Below, piece after piece: positions 18,505 through 26,612 of a stretch of DNA of 64,000 nt (positions within the stretch are counted from its first letter, which is position 1; every line of letters begins with the position of its first letter). Below the pieces are notes generated by a model. That model did not search any database. It was not told where the DNA came from and saw nothing but the letters and a program-made list of their open reading frames with translations. Made by a program: the position numbers and the translations under genes. The DNA comes from Flavobacteriales bacterium (GTDB lineage: Bacteria; Bacteroidota; Bacteroidia; Flavobacteriales_G; Salibacteraceae): positions 62,001-126,000 of the forward strand of contig JABJJW010000001.1 of assembly GCA_018660685.1 (NCBI GenBank), read 5' to 3'.

Positions 18505-19668
18505 TTGAAAGTGCCGAAGCGAATATTGCCTGTCATTGTGCTGTCACAATTTTGCTGTACCTCACTTTGGTTTGCAGGTAATGGGGTAATGAATGATCTC
18601 GTCAGCAATTTTCAACTTGCAGAAAGTGCCTTAGGTCATCTCACCTCTGCCGTCCAATTCGGATTTATTTCTGGCACATTACTATTTGCGATTTTGACGA
18701 TCGCTGATCGTTTTTCACCTTCAAAAGTGTTCGTCATAAGTGCACTGGCTGGGGCGCTGTTTAATACAGGGATGATGTGGGAAGGAAACAGTTTAGGCAG
18801 CCTTCTCATCTTTCGTTTTCTTACTGGATTCTTTCTCGCTGGGATTTATCCTGTAGGAATGAAAATTGCTGCGGATTACTATGATAAAAAGCTTGGAAAG
18901 TCGCTGGGTCTTTTAGTTGGGGCGCTGGTCATAGGCACCGCTTTCCCGCATTTGATAAAGGGACTTACATCAACTTTACATTGGAAGATTGTTTTATGGA
19001 GCACTTCATCGCTCGCATTCGTTGGTGGGCTACTGATGTTTACCTTGGTTCCAAATGGACCCTATCGAAAGCCCGGCCAAAAACTTGACCTATCCGCATT
19101 TTTCAAGGTATTTGAGAATCGAGATTTTCGCTCTGCTGCATTCGGGTATTTCGGCCATATGTGGGAATTGTACGCGTTCTGGGCATTTGTCCCCGTAATC
19201 CTCACGACTTATGCTGATGTACATCCTGAATCCATACCTAATGTGCCCTTCTTATCATTTTCAATAATCGGCATTGGTGGAATTGCTTGCGTGATTGGGG
19301 GGTATGTTTCTTTGAAAGCGGGCGCTAAAAAAACGGCTGCCGTCGCTTTACTTTTGTCATGCCTTTGTTGCGTAGCATCGCCATTGATGCTCGGAAGTGA
19401 CTCAATCATAATCATTGTAGCGTTTCTCTTATTCTGGGGAATGGTAGTGGTGGCTGATTCTCCTTTATTTTCAACCTTAGTGGCTCGCAATGCGCCTGCG
19501 GAATCAAAGGGAACAGCCCTCACCATTGTAAATTGCATTGGTTTCTCAATAACCATAATCAGCATCCAAATTCTGGTTGCATTGAAGGATTTTATTAATC
19601 CAACCTATCTATTTCTAATACTCGCCCTCGGACCGTTTCTTGGGTTGATGGCATTGTACAGGAAATAA
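18505..19668 (+). CDS. Major facilitator superfamily transporter
   Basis: 387 aa with 12 predicted membrane helices. Family features include FCCTSLWFAGNGVMNDLV in helix 1, LTIADRFSPSKVFVISALAG at loop 2-3, and FLTGFFLAGIYPVGMKIAAD in helix 4. The annotated start is TTG at 18505; a GTG two codons later is the alternative, and no ATG is available before helix 1. Substrate is unknown. It is preceded by the broken MORN gene by 31 bp. Confidence 0.88.
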   Translation: MKVPKRILPVIVLSQFCCTSLWFAGNGVMNDLVSNFQLAESALGHLTSAVQFGFISGTLLFAILTIADRFSPSKVFVISALAGALFNTGMMWEGNSLGSLLIFRFLTGFFLAGIYPVGMKIAADYYDKKLGKSLGLLVGALVIGTAFPHLIKGLTSTLHWKIVLWSTSSLAFVGGLLMFTLVPNGPYRKPGQKLDLSAFFKVFENRDFRSAAFGYFGHMWELYAFWAFVPVILTTYADVHPESIPNVPFLSFSIIGIGGIACVIGGYVSLKAGAKKTAAVALLLSCLCCVASPLMLGSDSIIIIVAFLLFWGMVVVADSPLFSTLVARNAPAESKGTALTIVNCIGFSITIISIQILVALKDFINPTYLFLILALGPFLGLMALYRK

Positions 19669-19810
19669 TAATCACTGCAGCTAACCTAGAGCATACCGCC
19701 TTCGCAGGTTTTCGTTTTTGATGGGGATTTACTCGCTCCAGCTGCGGCATTATAGCCATGAACATTAGGCATTAGAAACATCGCCTGATGTCATATCAAA
19801 GAAATCATCC

Positions 19811-19818
19811 TAACTTTG
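19811..19818 (+). promoter_or_regulatory. -7 element of cold-shock gene
   Basis: TAACTTTG matches TAnnTTTG perfectly and lies 25 bases before the ATG at 19844. The 163 bp before the gene hold no other coding signal. Confidence 0.55.
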
Positions 19819-19843
19819 CGCTTTATTTTAAATGAAAATTATA

Positions 19844-20035
19844 ATGAGTAAAGGAACAGTAAAGTTTTTCAACACCGCTAAAGGGTTTGGATTCATCGCA
19901 CCTGACGATGGTAGTAAAGATGTATTTGTGCATCAAAATGGACTGACTAGTGACATAACTGAAGGGGATAAAGTAAGTTATGATGTTGAGGAAAGTCCGA
20001 AAGGTTTGAACGCAATAAATGTCAAAGTAGAATAA
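19844..20035 (+). CDS. Cold-shock domain protein
   Basis: 63 aa. A single cold-shock OB fold with both RNA-binding motifs, KGFGFI and DVFVHQ, starts at SKGTVKFFN. The ATG at 19844 is preferred over one four codons upstream because the family begins at MSKG. It binds single-stranded nucleic acid and acts as an RNA chaperone in the cytosol. A strong terminator follows, so it is monocistronic. Confidence 0.95.
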   Translation: MSKGTVKFFNTAKGFGFIAPDDGSKDVFVHQNGLTSDITEGDKVSYDVEESPKGLNAINVKVE

Positions 20036-20070
20036 TATAATATTGTTTTTGTGACGCCGTTGCGGCGCAT

Positions 20071-20101
20071 AAGCCTATCTGAATTGATGGGCTTTTTTTT
20101 T
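20071..20101 (+). terminator. Rho-independent terminator after cold-shock gene
   Basis: AAGCCTATC and GATGGGCTT pair over nine positions with one G-U, around a six-base loop, followed by nine T residues. A smaller hairpin (CGCCG/CGGCG) lies just upstream at about 20055-20067. Confidence 0.8.
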
Positions 20102-20213
20102 GTCAAAAAAATTAATCGTCTTAGGCTAAGAGCGTGTTTGTATTGCAAAACATGTGTAGGCCAAAAGCAATACGTCATCGAGCCCTAAGCAGCGCTACTG
20201 CTAATGACTCGAA

Positions 20214-20450
20214 ATGGATGCTGCCATTAAAATCCCTGTCTTTCCCATTCCCCTTACGATTGAATTTGAAACGTCGGCTCGGAGAGAGCTGAGGATCCTC
20301 GATATCCATGGTCGGCTAATTTCTCAGGATGTACTCACTGGATCAGGTGGCGAATTGGATGTTTCTTCATTCTCCGAGGGAATTTACTTCCTTCAGGTGG
20401 AGAGCAGCTCAGGAAACTTGGTGGAGCGACTAGTCATTATTTCTGATTAG
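20214..20450 (+). pseudogene. Orphan T9SS type A sorting domain (78 codons)
   Basis: The 78 codons encode almost only a type IX secretion C-terminal sorting domain: KIPVFPIPLTIEFE (usual VxPNP), LRILDIHGRLISQ, LDVSSFSEGIYFLQVES and LVERLVIIS. There is no signal peptide or passenger, and an in-frame TGA lies three codons before the ATG. The preceding 110 bp show no matching reading frame. It is most simply the surviving tail of a decayed T9SS cargo gene. A stand-alone domain is the alternative. Confidence 0.65.
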
Positions 20451-20519
20451 TTTTATTCCAATGCTTCTATGGCGGGTAACAGCTTAGAGCTGTTTGGCTA
20501 ATTAAAAAAATCACTGAGT

Positions 20520-21061
20520 ATGGACAAAGCGTTGCAAACGATGATTGACAACATGCCTGATAAGACAGGTAAGTCTTTGGATGAATGGAGGTTAATTTTG
20601 AGACAAAAATCTTTCTCCAAACATTCTGACGGAGTCAAGTATCTCAAGACAGAGCACAATGTCACTCATGGATTTGCCAACACGATTGTATCTCTATCGA
20701 AAGAAGAAAATAGCGCTCCTCCGGTCTTAGTGGATACACAGTATGAAGAGAAAGAGAATCTTGTTCCAGTTTACAATAAACTAATCGAGCACATCAAAAC
20801 CTTGGGTTCTGACGTAACTATTACGCCGAAAAAGGAGCCGTTAGTGTAATCAGAAAAAGACAATTTGTTCTAATTAAACCAGCTACTAAAACTAGAATTG
20901 ATCTTGGATTTAAACTAAAAGACAAGCCAACCAGCGACAGACTTGAAAACTCAGGTCCATTTGGAACCATGTGCACCCATAGGGTTCGATTATCTGAAGA
21001 ATCTGAAATTGATGATGAATTAAAAACATGGATTTCCAAGGCATATGAAAAATCAATATAA
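20520..21061 (+). pseudogene. DUF4287/DUF5655 domain protein, frameshifted
   Basis: The frame from the ATG at 20520 gives a DUF4287 domain (MIDNMPDKTGKSLDEWRLIL, VTHGFANTIVSLS) and the first part of a second domain, stopping at 20847. Immediately after, another frame reads IRKRQFVLIKPATKTRIDLG, RLENSGPFGTMCTHRVRL and on to the stop at 21059, the rest of the DUF5655-type domain. One missing base near 20848 explains the break (GTGTAATC for GTGTnAATC). Apart from the single indel both halves look conserved. Function is unknown. Confidence 0.8.
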
Positions 21062-21110
21062 AACTCGCTTCAACATTGGCCATTGCCTAGCACGATAGGC
21101 CCAAAATAGA

Positions 21111-21497
21111 ATGGATCAAAGTCCTGAAGAACGTAAAATATTCTTGTCTGAGTTGAATCAGATTGCCCGTTACACCGCTACGGTAATCCATGGTGAGGAG
21201 GTGTCAAAAGTTCGTGTCAGGCAGTATAAAAAGTACTTCAATCGAACCTTTAATATGCTGAACAGGATTTCGGTCATGAAGGGGGACATTAACAACAACT
21301 CTTTCAAATATGGCTATGGCGGAAAGCTCTTGGTTCGAAAGGTGATGCTTGAACTTGGCATTGTCGAGAGGAAAGACAGCCTTGGAAAAAAGGCGACTTA
21401 CAATCTTCTCGTCCAACCCAATGATATCACACTCGAACTGGTGTCTCGAATTATCGTAGAAGTCTACTTGATAAGGAATGATGTGGAGCCAATTTAG
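21111..21497 (+). CDS. Hypothetical protein, 128 aa
   Basis: A charged, helical, cytosolic-looking protein without signal peptide or membrane segment. It has FLSELNQIARYTATVIHGEE, a basic stretch VRVRQYKKYFNRTFN, and LVRKVMLELGIVERKDSLGK, which could be part of a winged helix. I recognise no family. It stands alone between the broken DUF4287 gene and the split lipoprotein gene. Codon use resembles its neighbours, so it is probably real. Confidence 0.55.
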   Translation: MDQSPEERKIFLSELNQIARYTATVIHGEEVSKVRVRQYKKYFNRTFNMLNRISVMKGDINNNSFKYGYGGKLLVRKVMLELGIVERKDSLGKKATYNLLVQPNDITLELVSRIIVEVYLIRNDVEPI

Positions 21498-21654
21498 AAA
21501 CCCATTGAACCACCAATAATTGCCCGCTCGCCCTTATAAAAACTCAGTCCAGACTGCCGAGCGCGATGTTTTCAAGCGCCTCTAAACCCCTGGAAAAGTG
21601 TAACTTGCCTTCTTCTGAGCGAAACTCTATCAACCCAACATCGAACCAGATATT

Positions 21655-22569
21655 ATGAAAAAAGGAATAAAACTAATCGCAATCGCGCTCCTTGCGAGCA
21701 GCGTGATCATCACAGCATGCAAGAAGAAAGATGAAGCCGTATATGTGGATGATGTCGACATCACCATGGATGAAAATCCAGCGAACGGAGAATCGATTGA
21801 GAACTTAGATGCGACCTCCGAAATAGGAACGCTAGGTTATGCACTAACCTCCGAATTTCCGGCCGGCGCCATCAAGTTAGACTCAGTATCAGGAACGCTC
21901 ACGGTGAGAGACGCCTATCTCTTCAATTTCGAAATCAACCCGAGCATTACTGCGACGATCGAAGTGACCAATGGAACCAATACTGAAGTGGTCGACGTCA
22001 CAGTAACCTTATCCGACGTCGATGAAGTTCCTGCGGTAATAGGTGACTACAGAGATGGAGGCATCGACTATGTACTCAATAATCCGAGGTACAAAAACCA
22101 ACTTTACCTGTACCGGATAAAGTTCATAAACCTCACGCTGCGCTTGAAACAGTTCGTGGACGCAGGGGTGGGACTATAAATCCAAATTGAAGAGGAACTA
22201 GGGAATGAAAATGCACTGCCAACCATAATACAGAACGAATATCAGTCACTCTCAGCCGAACAATTGACCACATTCACCGGGAAATTCAACCTTATGGAAG
22301 GGCAGCTCTTTGGTGGCTACATTGTTAATTTTAAAAATGTGGAAGTCACGGCAACAGATCGAAATCTTATTTGGACGTTCACCGCACTAACTGATCCGTC
22401 GACACAATTAATGTTCAGCGCCTACCTACCTCATCAAACAGTACTTCACGCTAAGCCCAATGATGAGTTTTACATGAATGGATATCATGGCGTGACATAC
22501 ATTGGAAGGGACTCAATCATTCTCAAGCCCCATGGAAGTACCAATAGGGTGGTATTCGTTCGAGAATAA
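21655..22569 (+). pseudogene. Lipoprotein with cadherin-like segment, split by in-frame stop
   Basis: The first 174 codons encode a lipoprotein signal (lipobox VIITAC, then KKKDE) and a short cadherin-like module (IGTLGYALTSEFPAGAIKLD, LTVRDAYLFNFEINPSITAT). A TAA at 22177 stops it, yet the same frame stays open for a further 130 codons, from IQIEEELGNENALP through LTTFTGKFNLMEGQLFGGYI to VVFVRE. CAA, AAA or GAA to TAA is a one-base change. The lesion could be mutation or sequencing error. The segment around GDYRDGG also looks unusual, so a more complex lesion is possible. No enzyme function is recognisable. Confidence 0.6.
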
Positions 22570-22602
22570 TAATCCTTTGAACAACCTAAATCGTGTTCTC
22601 CT

Positions 22603-24438
22603 CTATTCAGTTTTCATGACTCGAACGGCACGGTATCCACCTTCGGCATATATGAGCACCGTATAGAGGCCTGTAGCGCCGAGCTCAAATTGAATCTGGC
22701 GAGAAGAGAATTTCTCGATCATTCGTACTGTCTTGCCTTCTGCATTGATGATTCGAGCCTGCGAATTCTCATAATTGAATCCACCGTCGATGGTTACCAT
22801 ACCTGAAGTTGGATTAGGAAACACTGAAATGCCAAGATCCGAGGCATAATCTTCGACTCCGACAATGTTCACTTTAAGACACTCGGAAGTATCCGTACAT
22901 CCATTTTGCGTGACGATCACTGCATACCACCCAGTTTTGTTTGGCGAATACGTTTTCCCTGCCTCACCAGAAACAAGTGTGCTGTCACTGCACTTCATCC
23001 ATTGATAGCTCGCTCCAACTGCAGTTGCGCTAAGCGTTTTCCCACTCTTGGAGATTCCTGCGTTAACAGTATCAATGGTGAGGTTAACGGTGATCATGCT
23101 ATCGCAACCGTTTGCAGCAGTCGCTGTGTCTATATAGGTTCCGCTCTCTGTCCAATAATATAACCCACTAGGTGAAGTGTAGCCATTGCACCCACTTGCT
23201 GTAATGGATGAGCTTGAGTTTTGGAGGATGGTCACATGAATAAGCATGGACGAGTCGCATCCTGCGGCATTTGGGATGGTGTCGAAGTAGCTTCCTGAAA
23301 AAATGTAGGTGTTGTTGCCACTTGGAATCGTGTATGAGTTACAAGCATCAACTGAAAATTCACTGGACGAATTGTTAACGCTCAAATCAACGGTCAGGAT
23401 GGAATCACAACCCGCGGCGTTGACCAAGGTATCTGTGTAAATACCGCTCACCGTCCAAGTATATGAGCCACTTGGTGATGTATACGATTCGCAAACCGAT
23501 TCCACTATGGAACTAGCTGTGCTCGTATTGAACGCTAACGTAATAGTTAGGATCGAGTCACAAGCCATGACGGACTGGATCGTGTCTGTATAGGTGCCGG
23601 CTTGGGTCCAAACATGATTCCCACTCGGGCTCGTGTAGCTAGCATTACATCCAGTTGCAGATAATGTCCCTGCCAACGAACTAGTACTTAGCCCGTAGCC
23701 GGTAACCCAATTCGATGTGGCACCGCTGAGTGATATGTTTTGTAGTGAGCCATTGTTTCCATTTCCACTGGCATCGTACGAACTGTTGACTCCTGAATTA
23801 GACCCGCCTGCTGTTCCATGATTGAACTTGTGATAAGCCCCCAGATTTGAATCTAGAGTGCAATATTCTGCCCCCATGCCATTGCTGATTTCCGTCACGG
23901 ATCGTGCGTAATCCCAAATTCGCACCTCATCAATCGAACCATAAAATGGAATGCTGCCGCCAGCAACGCGTTGTCCAATTCTGAGGTTTGTATTTCCACT
24001 CGGTGTATTGACAGTAGACAAATTCCCCGTTCCCACTTGAGTTCCATTCACATACAAATACCCCGTTCCATTGTCCAAGACGAAGGCTACATGGGTCCAT
24101 TGACCTGGCGTGACCACGTTGCTTGTGGATCCGATGTTCGCGTTGGTTCCTCCCGAGATGAAAGTGAGACCATTGCTCCCACTAACGGAAAACGAGTTTC
24201 TAGAACCGACAGAATTTGTTCCATAGTCTACAACGCAGACGTTTCCGCTTGCGTTTGCATCTACGTTCACCCAAGCCTCAAAGGTTCTGTTCGCTGTGCC
24301 TAGCACTCCAGAAAATGAAGTTTGGACATAGTCATTTGCCCCGTCAAAGTTGAGGGCGTTTTGTGCTTGTAGGTTTGCAGAGAAGAACACTGCAAGAAGT
24401 ACAACAAGGCTAAGTGTAAGGTTAAAATTGCCGCTCAT
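22603..24438 (-). CDS. LamG-domain T9SS-secreted protein with four repeats
   Basis: 611 aa from the ATG at 24438, where a signal peptide begins (FNLTLSLVVLLAVFFSANLQ). A LamG/concanavalin-like domain follows (LNFDGANDYVQTSF to GSIDEVRIWDYARSVTEI) at about residues 28-215. Four repeats of about 49 residues come next, each with a Cys, YTSPSG, a W/Y core and CDS. The C-terminus is a T9SS type A sorting domain (ISVFPNPTSGMVTIDG, GLYTVLIYAEGGY). It is predicted to be exported by the type IX machinery and held at or released from the cell surface. An ATG 28 codons upstream is less likely because it would bury the signal peptide. Confidence 0.85.
   Translation of the reverse strand: MSGNFNLTLSLVVLLAVFFSANLQAQNALNFDGANDYVQTSFSGVLGTANRTFEAWVNVDANASGNVCVVDYGTNSVGSRNSFSVSGSNGLTFISGGTNANIGSTSNVVTPGQWTHVAFVLDNGTGYLYVNGTQVGTGNLSTVNTPSGNTNLRIGQRVAGGSIPFYGSIDEVRIWDYARSVTEISNGMGAEYCTLDSNLGAYHKFNHGTAGGSNSGVNSSYDASGNGNNGSLQNISLSGATSNWVTGYGLSTSSLAGTLSATGCNASYTSPSGNHVWTQAGTYTDTIQSVMACDSILTITLAFNTSTASSIVESVCESYTSPSGSYTWTVSGIYTDTLVNAAGCDSILTVDLSVNNSSSEFSVDACNSYTIPSGNNTYIFSGSYFDTIPNAAGCDSSMLIHVTILQNSSSSITASGCNGYTSPSGLYYWTESGTYIDTATAANGCDSMITVNLTIDTVNAGISKSGKTLSATAVGASYQWMKCSDSTLVSGEAGKTYSPNKTGWYAVIVTQNGCTDTSECLKVNIVGVEDYASDLGISVFPNPTSGMVTIDGGFNYENSQARIINAEGKTVRMIEKFSSRQIQFELGATGLYTVLIYAEGGYRAVRVMKTE
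23063..23660 (-). repeat. Four coding repeats of about 147 bp
   Basis: Within the LamG protein, four degenerate copies of a module of about 49 aa are in tandem. Each has C-x-SYTSPSG, an aromatic strand, a TYxDT strand and GCDSxxTxxL. Diverged nucleotide sequence shows old duplication. Boundaries are approximate. Confidence 0.75.
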
Positions 24439-24630
24439 TTGCTGTCTATAAAGGATATGGAAATATCGACTGATGTATGGTTTCGTAGCGGACTTCAGTG
24501 TGATAATGTTCAAATTACGCAATGAGCCAAATTTGCTACCTTTAAAATAGTCAAATCGGCAGATTTTGCGGTGCTAAAAAAAGATGCACCGCCAATATTT
24601 ACCAAAAAACAGCTATGAACTATACATTTT

Positions 24631-25177
24631 GTTAGGCAACGTATTATTTATTCATAAGTTTTGCTTTTTGTTCATCAAATTCTTCTTGTGATAATATCCC
24701 ATCATCAACTAAACCTTTCATTTTTTTCAATTCATCAGCAACACTTAAAGCTTCACCACCAGATGAATTAGTTGCTTTAGCAATTGCTTCAGCTAATGCT
24801 TCCGTTGTTCCTTTTTGAGTATTACCAGATATATGAGTAGAACTTGCATCTGCAATTTTATTTGCTGTCTTTTTTGAAAGTCCATTTATTCTTATACTCT
24901 TACTGCCTGTAGTTTCTATAATTATAGTTGCTCCAAATAAATGTTTATCAACATCAAGCCCAGCAACATTTTGAAAATGAAATTTTTTAGAGTCAACAGA
25001 TACTAAATGCCAATTTCTCTTTTTCAATTCCACAAAATTCTCCTGTTAAAGCTCTATAAAAGTAACTTGAACTAAAGTGTTGTACATCTTTCTTGTTTTC
25101 CATGATTTTTAATTTTTAGTTTATAATTGTTAAATTCCTATTTATTGTTTTATATATTCTGGCTTATGATGCCTAAC
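24631..25177. repeat. Short inverted repeats flanking the SHOCT gene
   Basis: GTTAGGCA at 24631-24638 and its exact reverse complement TGCCTAAC at 25170-25177 bracket one AT-rich gene. The 7-base GTTAGGC/GCCTAAC core has the GTTRRRY/RYYYAAC form of integron attC core sites. Full attC folding could not be shown at either end. Confidence 0.4.
24644..25033 (-). CDS. SHOCT-domain protein, AT-rich
   Basis: 129 aa. The N-terminal 70 residues resemble a small PH-like or antigen-like beta domain (FHFQNVAGLDVDKHLFGATI, SIRINGLSKKTANKIADA). The last 30 residues are a SHOCT helix motif (VADELKKMKGLVDDGILSQE, then EFDEQKAKLM). SHOCT modules are short C-terminal oligomerisation segments. The gene and its flanks are visibly more AT-rich than the surroundings and lie between the GTTAGGCA/TGCCTAAC pair, which suggests acquisition. 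Function is unknown. Confidence 0.8.
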   Translation of the reverse strand: MELKKRNWHLVSVDSKKFHFQNVAGLDVDKHLFGATIIIETTGSKSIRINGLSKKTANKIADASSTHISGNTQKGTTEALAEAIAKATNSSGGEALSVADELKKMKGLVDDGILSQEEFDEQKAKLMNK

Positions 25178-25279
25178 TAGGGAGCTAAAGTATGAACTCC
25201 ACGCTATTTGGCTGTCGTTCGGCAATGATATCTTCCAGGTTGGATAACTGAACTAATAAAAATGCCAGATTGAAAGCGC

Positions 25280-25777
25280 TCACCAGCTATAACCTAAGCT
25301 CACCCCTGGTAAGGGCAAGAACATCCAATTGATTCTGTAGAATGGGTAAACCCCAGCTCTGAAGAAAAATTTGCTTGAAACCTGATAACGATAACCAAGC
25401 GCCGCGTGTAAAGAAAGCATGGAATCATTTGGACTATACTCTTTCCATGGAACAGGTGAGATACTCACTCCAACGCCCGTTTCGAAGTAATGTCGTTGCT
25501 TGCCAAACAATTGAAGGAACATAACGCTCGGAGTCGGGAGCGCCATCGTAGGATATTCCGTCTCGGTAGGTCGTTTCGCGAATTCGTGATCCAAGGCAGT
25601 CAATCCCAGAGTCAATCGACTTTTCGGAGCAAGTGGGAAATCGACGTTGAATCCAAAGAAGCCCTTGCCTCCTATCTCCAAGTACAGCGCAGTCACTATT
25701 TTATCAGGCTCCTGAGAAAAAGCATCACCGTTGCTGATGATCCATATCAAGACTGTTAACAACAGCATTCGTTTCAT
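25280..25777 (-). CDS. Small outer-membrane-like protein
   Basis: 165 aa with a signal peptide (MLLLTVLIWIISNGDAFSQ) and alternating strands rich in Phe, Tyr and Gly, ending in Trp (VYPFYRINWMFLPLPGVSLG, then YSW), as outer membrane barrels do. It is short for a full barrel, perhaps eight strands. No family was recognised. It stands alone. Confidence 0.6.
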   Translation of the reverse strand: MKRMLLLTVLIWIISNGDAFSQEPDKIVTALYLEIGGKGFFGFNVDFPLAPKSRLTLGLTALDHEFAKRPTETEYPTMALPTPSVMFLQLFGKQRHYFETGVGVSISPVPWKEYSPNDSMLSLHAALGYRYQVSSKFFFRAGVYPFYRINWMFLPLPGVSLGYSW

Positions 25778-26130
25778 TGTATAATAGTGTGATCATCAGC
25801 TGAATAAAACAATGTACCAGGACAGGTAGCTACCTGAGATTCTCCTGCTTTGTACGGCTCACGAAAAATCACTCAAGAGATTCTGCTTTATAGACCCTTA
25901 ATAATGCTGATTTGAAGAACCCCACAATCCGCTAAAAGGTTAAGTTTCTGGACAAAGTGGTGTATGAAATAGCGCAGGGTCGGAAGATGGAAAAGTGATT
26001 GAAATTCCATGAGCAACTCGACCATTATATCAGGTAGACATAACTGGACCTTGCGTAGCATTTGTGTCCTATGTGGACAGGATGTCTTGACTTAAACCTT
26101 CTCAATTCACTAAACCAAACAAAAAATATC
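25778..26130. other. Gene-free stretch of about 350 bp
   Basis: No open frame of convincing composition, RNA gene or strong hairpin was seen. The segment around 25940-26040 has an open-looking texture but is interrupted by stops in all frames. It may carry remnants of a lost gene. Confidence 0.4.
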
Positions 26131-26550
26131 ATGCGCGATTTAATGCTCATTGTTCACTTCATTGGTCTTGCCATGGCCCTTGGAACCGGCTTTGCTAATA
26201 TGTTTCTCGGATCAGCCGCGGCTAAAATGGAACCTGCTGAAAGAGGGCCGTTTATGTCCAAAACAATGGTCCTCGTTCGAATGGGACAAATTGGACTCGG
26301 ACTACTATTGATCTCTGGATTCTATATGATTACTCCCTATTGGGGTTCTCTGATGGAAATGCCATTGCTTATGGCCAAACTAGGTCTTGTTCTTGCCATC
26401 GCAATTCTTGTGACCGTTATTTCCCTCAGAGTAAAGAAGTCACAAAAGGAAGGAAACCCAGCTCTGTTGATGACGATCAAGCCTCTGGGTATGGCCAACT
26501 TTTTTATTGCTATCACGGTTGTGATTCTGGCGGTGCTAATCTTTCACTAA
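26131..26550 (+). CDS. Small integral membrane protein
   Basis: 139 aa with four membrane helices: LIVHFIGLAMALGTGFANMF, IGLGLLLISGFYMI, LLMAKLGLVLAIAILVTVIS and NFFIAITVVILAVLIF. The histidine in helix 1 and layout recall CopD or DUF2269-like heme/copper membrane proteins, but no firm family can be named. The ATG at 26131 is preferred; a longer frame upstream lacks membrane character. Confidence 0.7.
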   Translation: MRDLMLIVHFIGLAMALGTGFANMFLGSAAAKMEPAERGPFMSKTMVLVRMGQIGLGLLLISGFYMITPYWGSLMEMPLLMAKLGLVLAIAILVTVISLRVKKSQKEGNPALLMTIKPLGMANFFIAITVVILAVLIFH

Positions 26551-26563
26551 TAAAAAAAAGAAA

Positions 26564-26589
26564 ACCCCAACATTTCGCAATGCCGGGGT
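26564..26589 (-). terminator. Terminator for the PKD lipoprotein gene
   Basis: ACCCC-AA-CATT/AATG-CC-GGGGT forms a stem with a small internal loop and a TCGC tetraloop. On the minus strand it is followed by a T-rich run (TTTTCTTTTTTTTA), 24 bases beyond the PKD stop. It may also act for the convergent membrane gene. Confidence 0.7.
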
Positions 26590-26612
26590 CCATATCGGGA
26601 TTAGGTTAATTC

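Noticed and set aside
23063-23660. CRISPR-like repeat array
   Set aside because: The repeats are coding, diverged, about 147 bp long and contiguous without spacers.
24480-24638. Complete integron attC site ending at GTTAGGC
   Set aside because: No matching RYYYAAC half with a paired L-box was found within 60-140 bp upstream; the hairpin GCGGTGC/GCACCGC alone is not enough.
25165-25250. attC starting at GCCTAAC and ending at GTTGGAT
   Set aside because: The end motifs fit the loose consensus but are not complementary to each other, and the interior does not fold.
25900-26060. Insertion sequence remnant
   Set aside because: GGACAAA-like and TTTGTGTCC-like ends look vaguely paired, but there is no transposase fragment and the match is poor.
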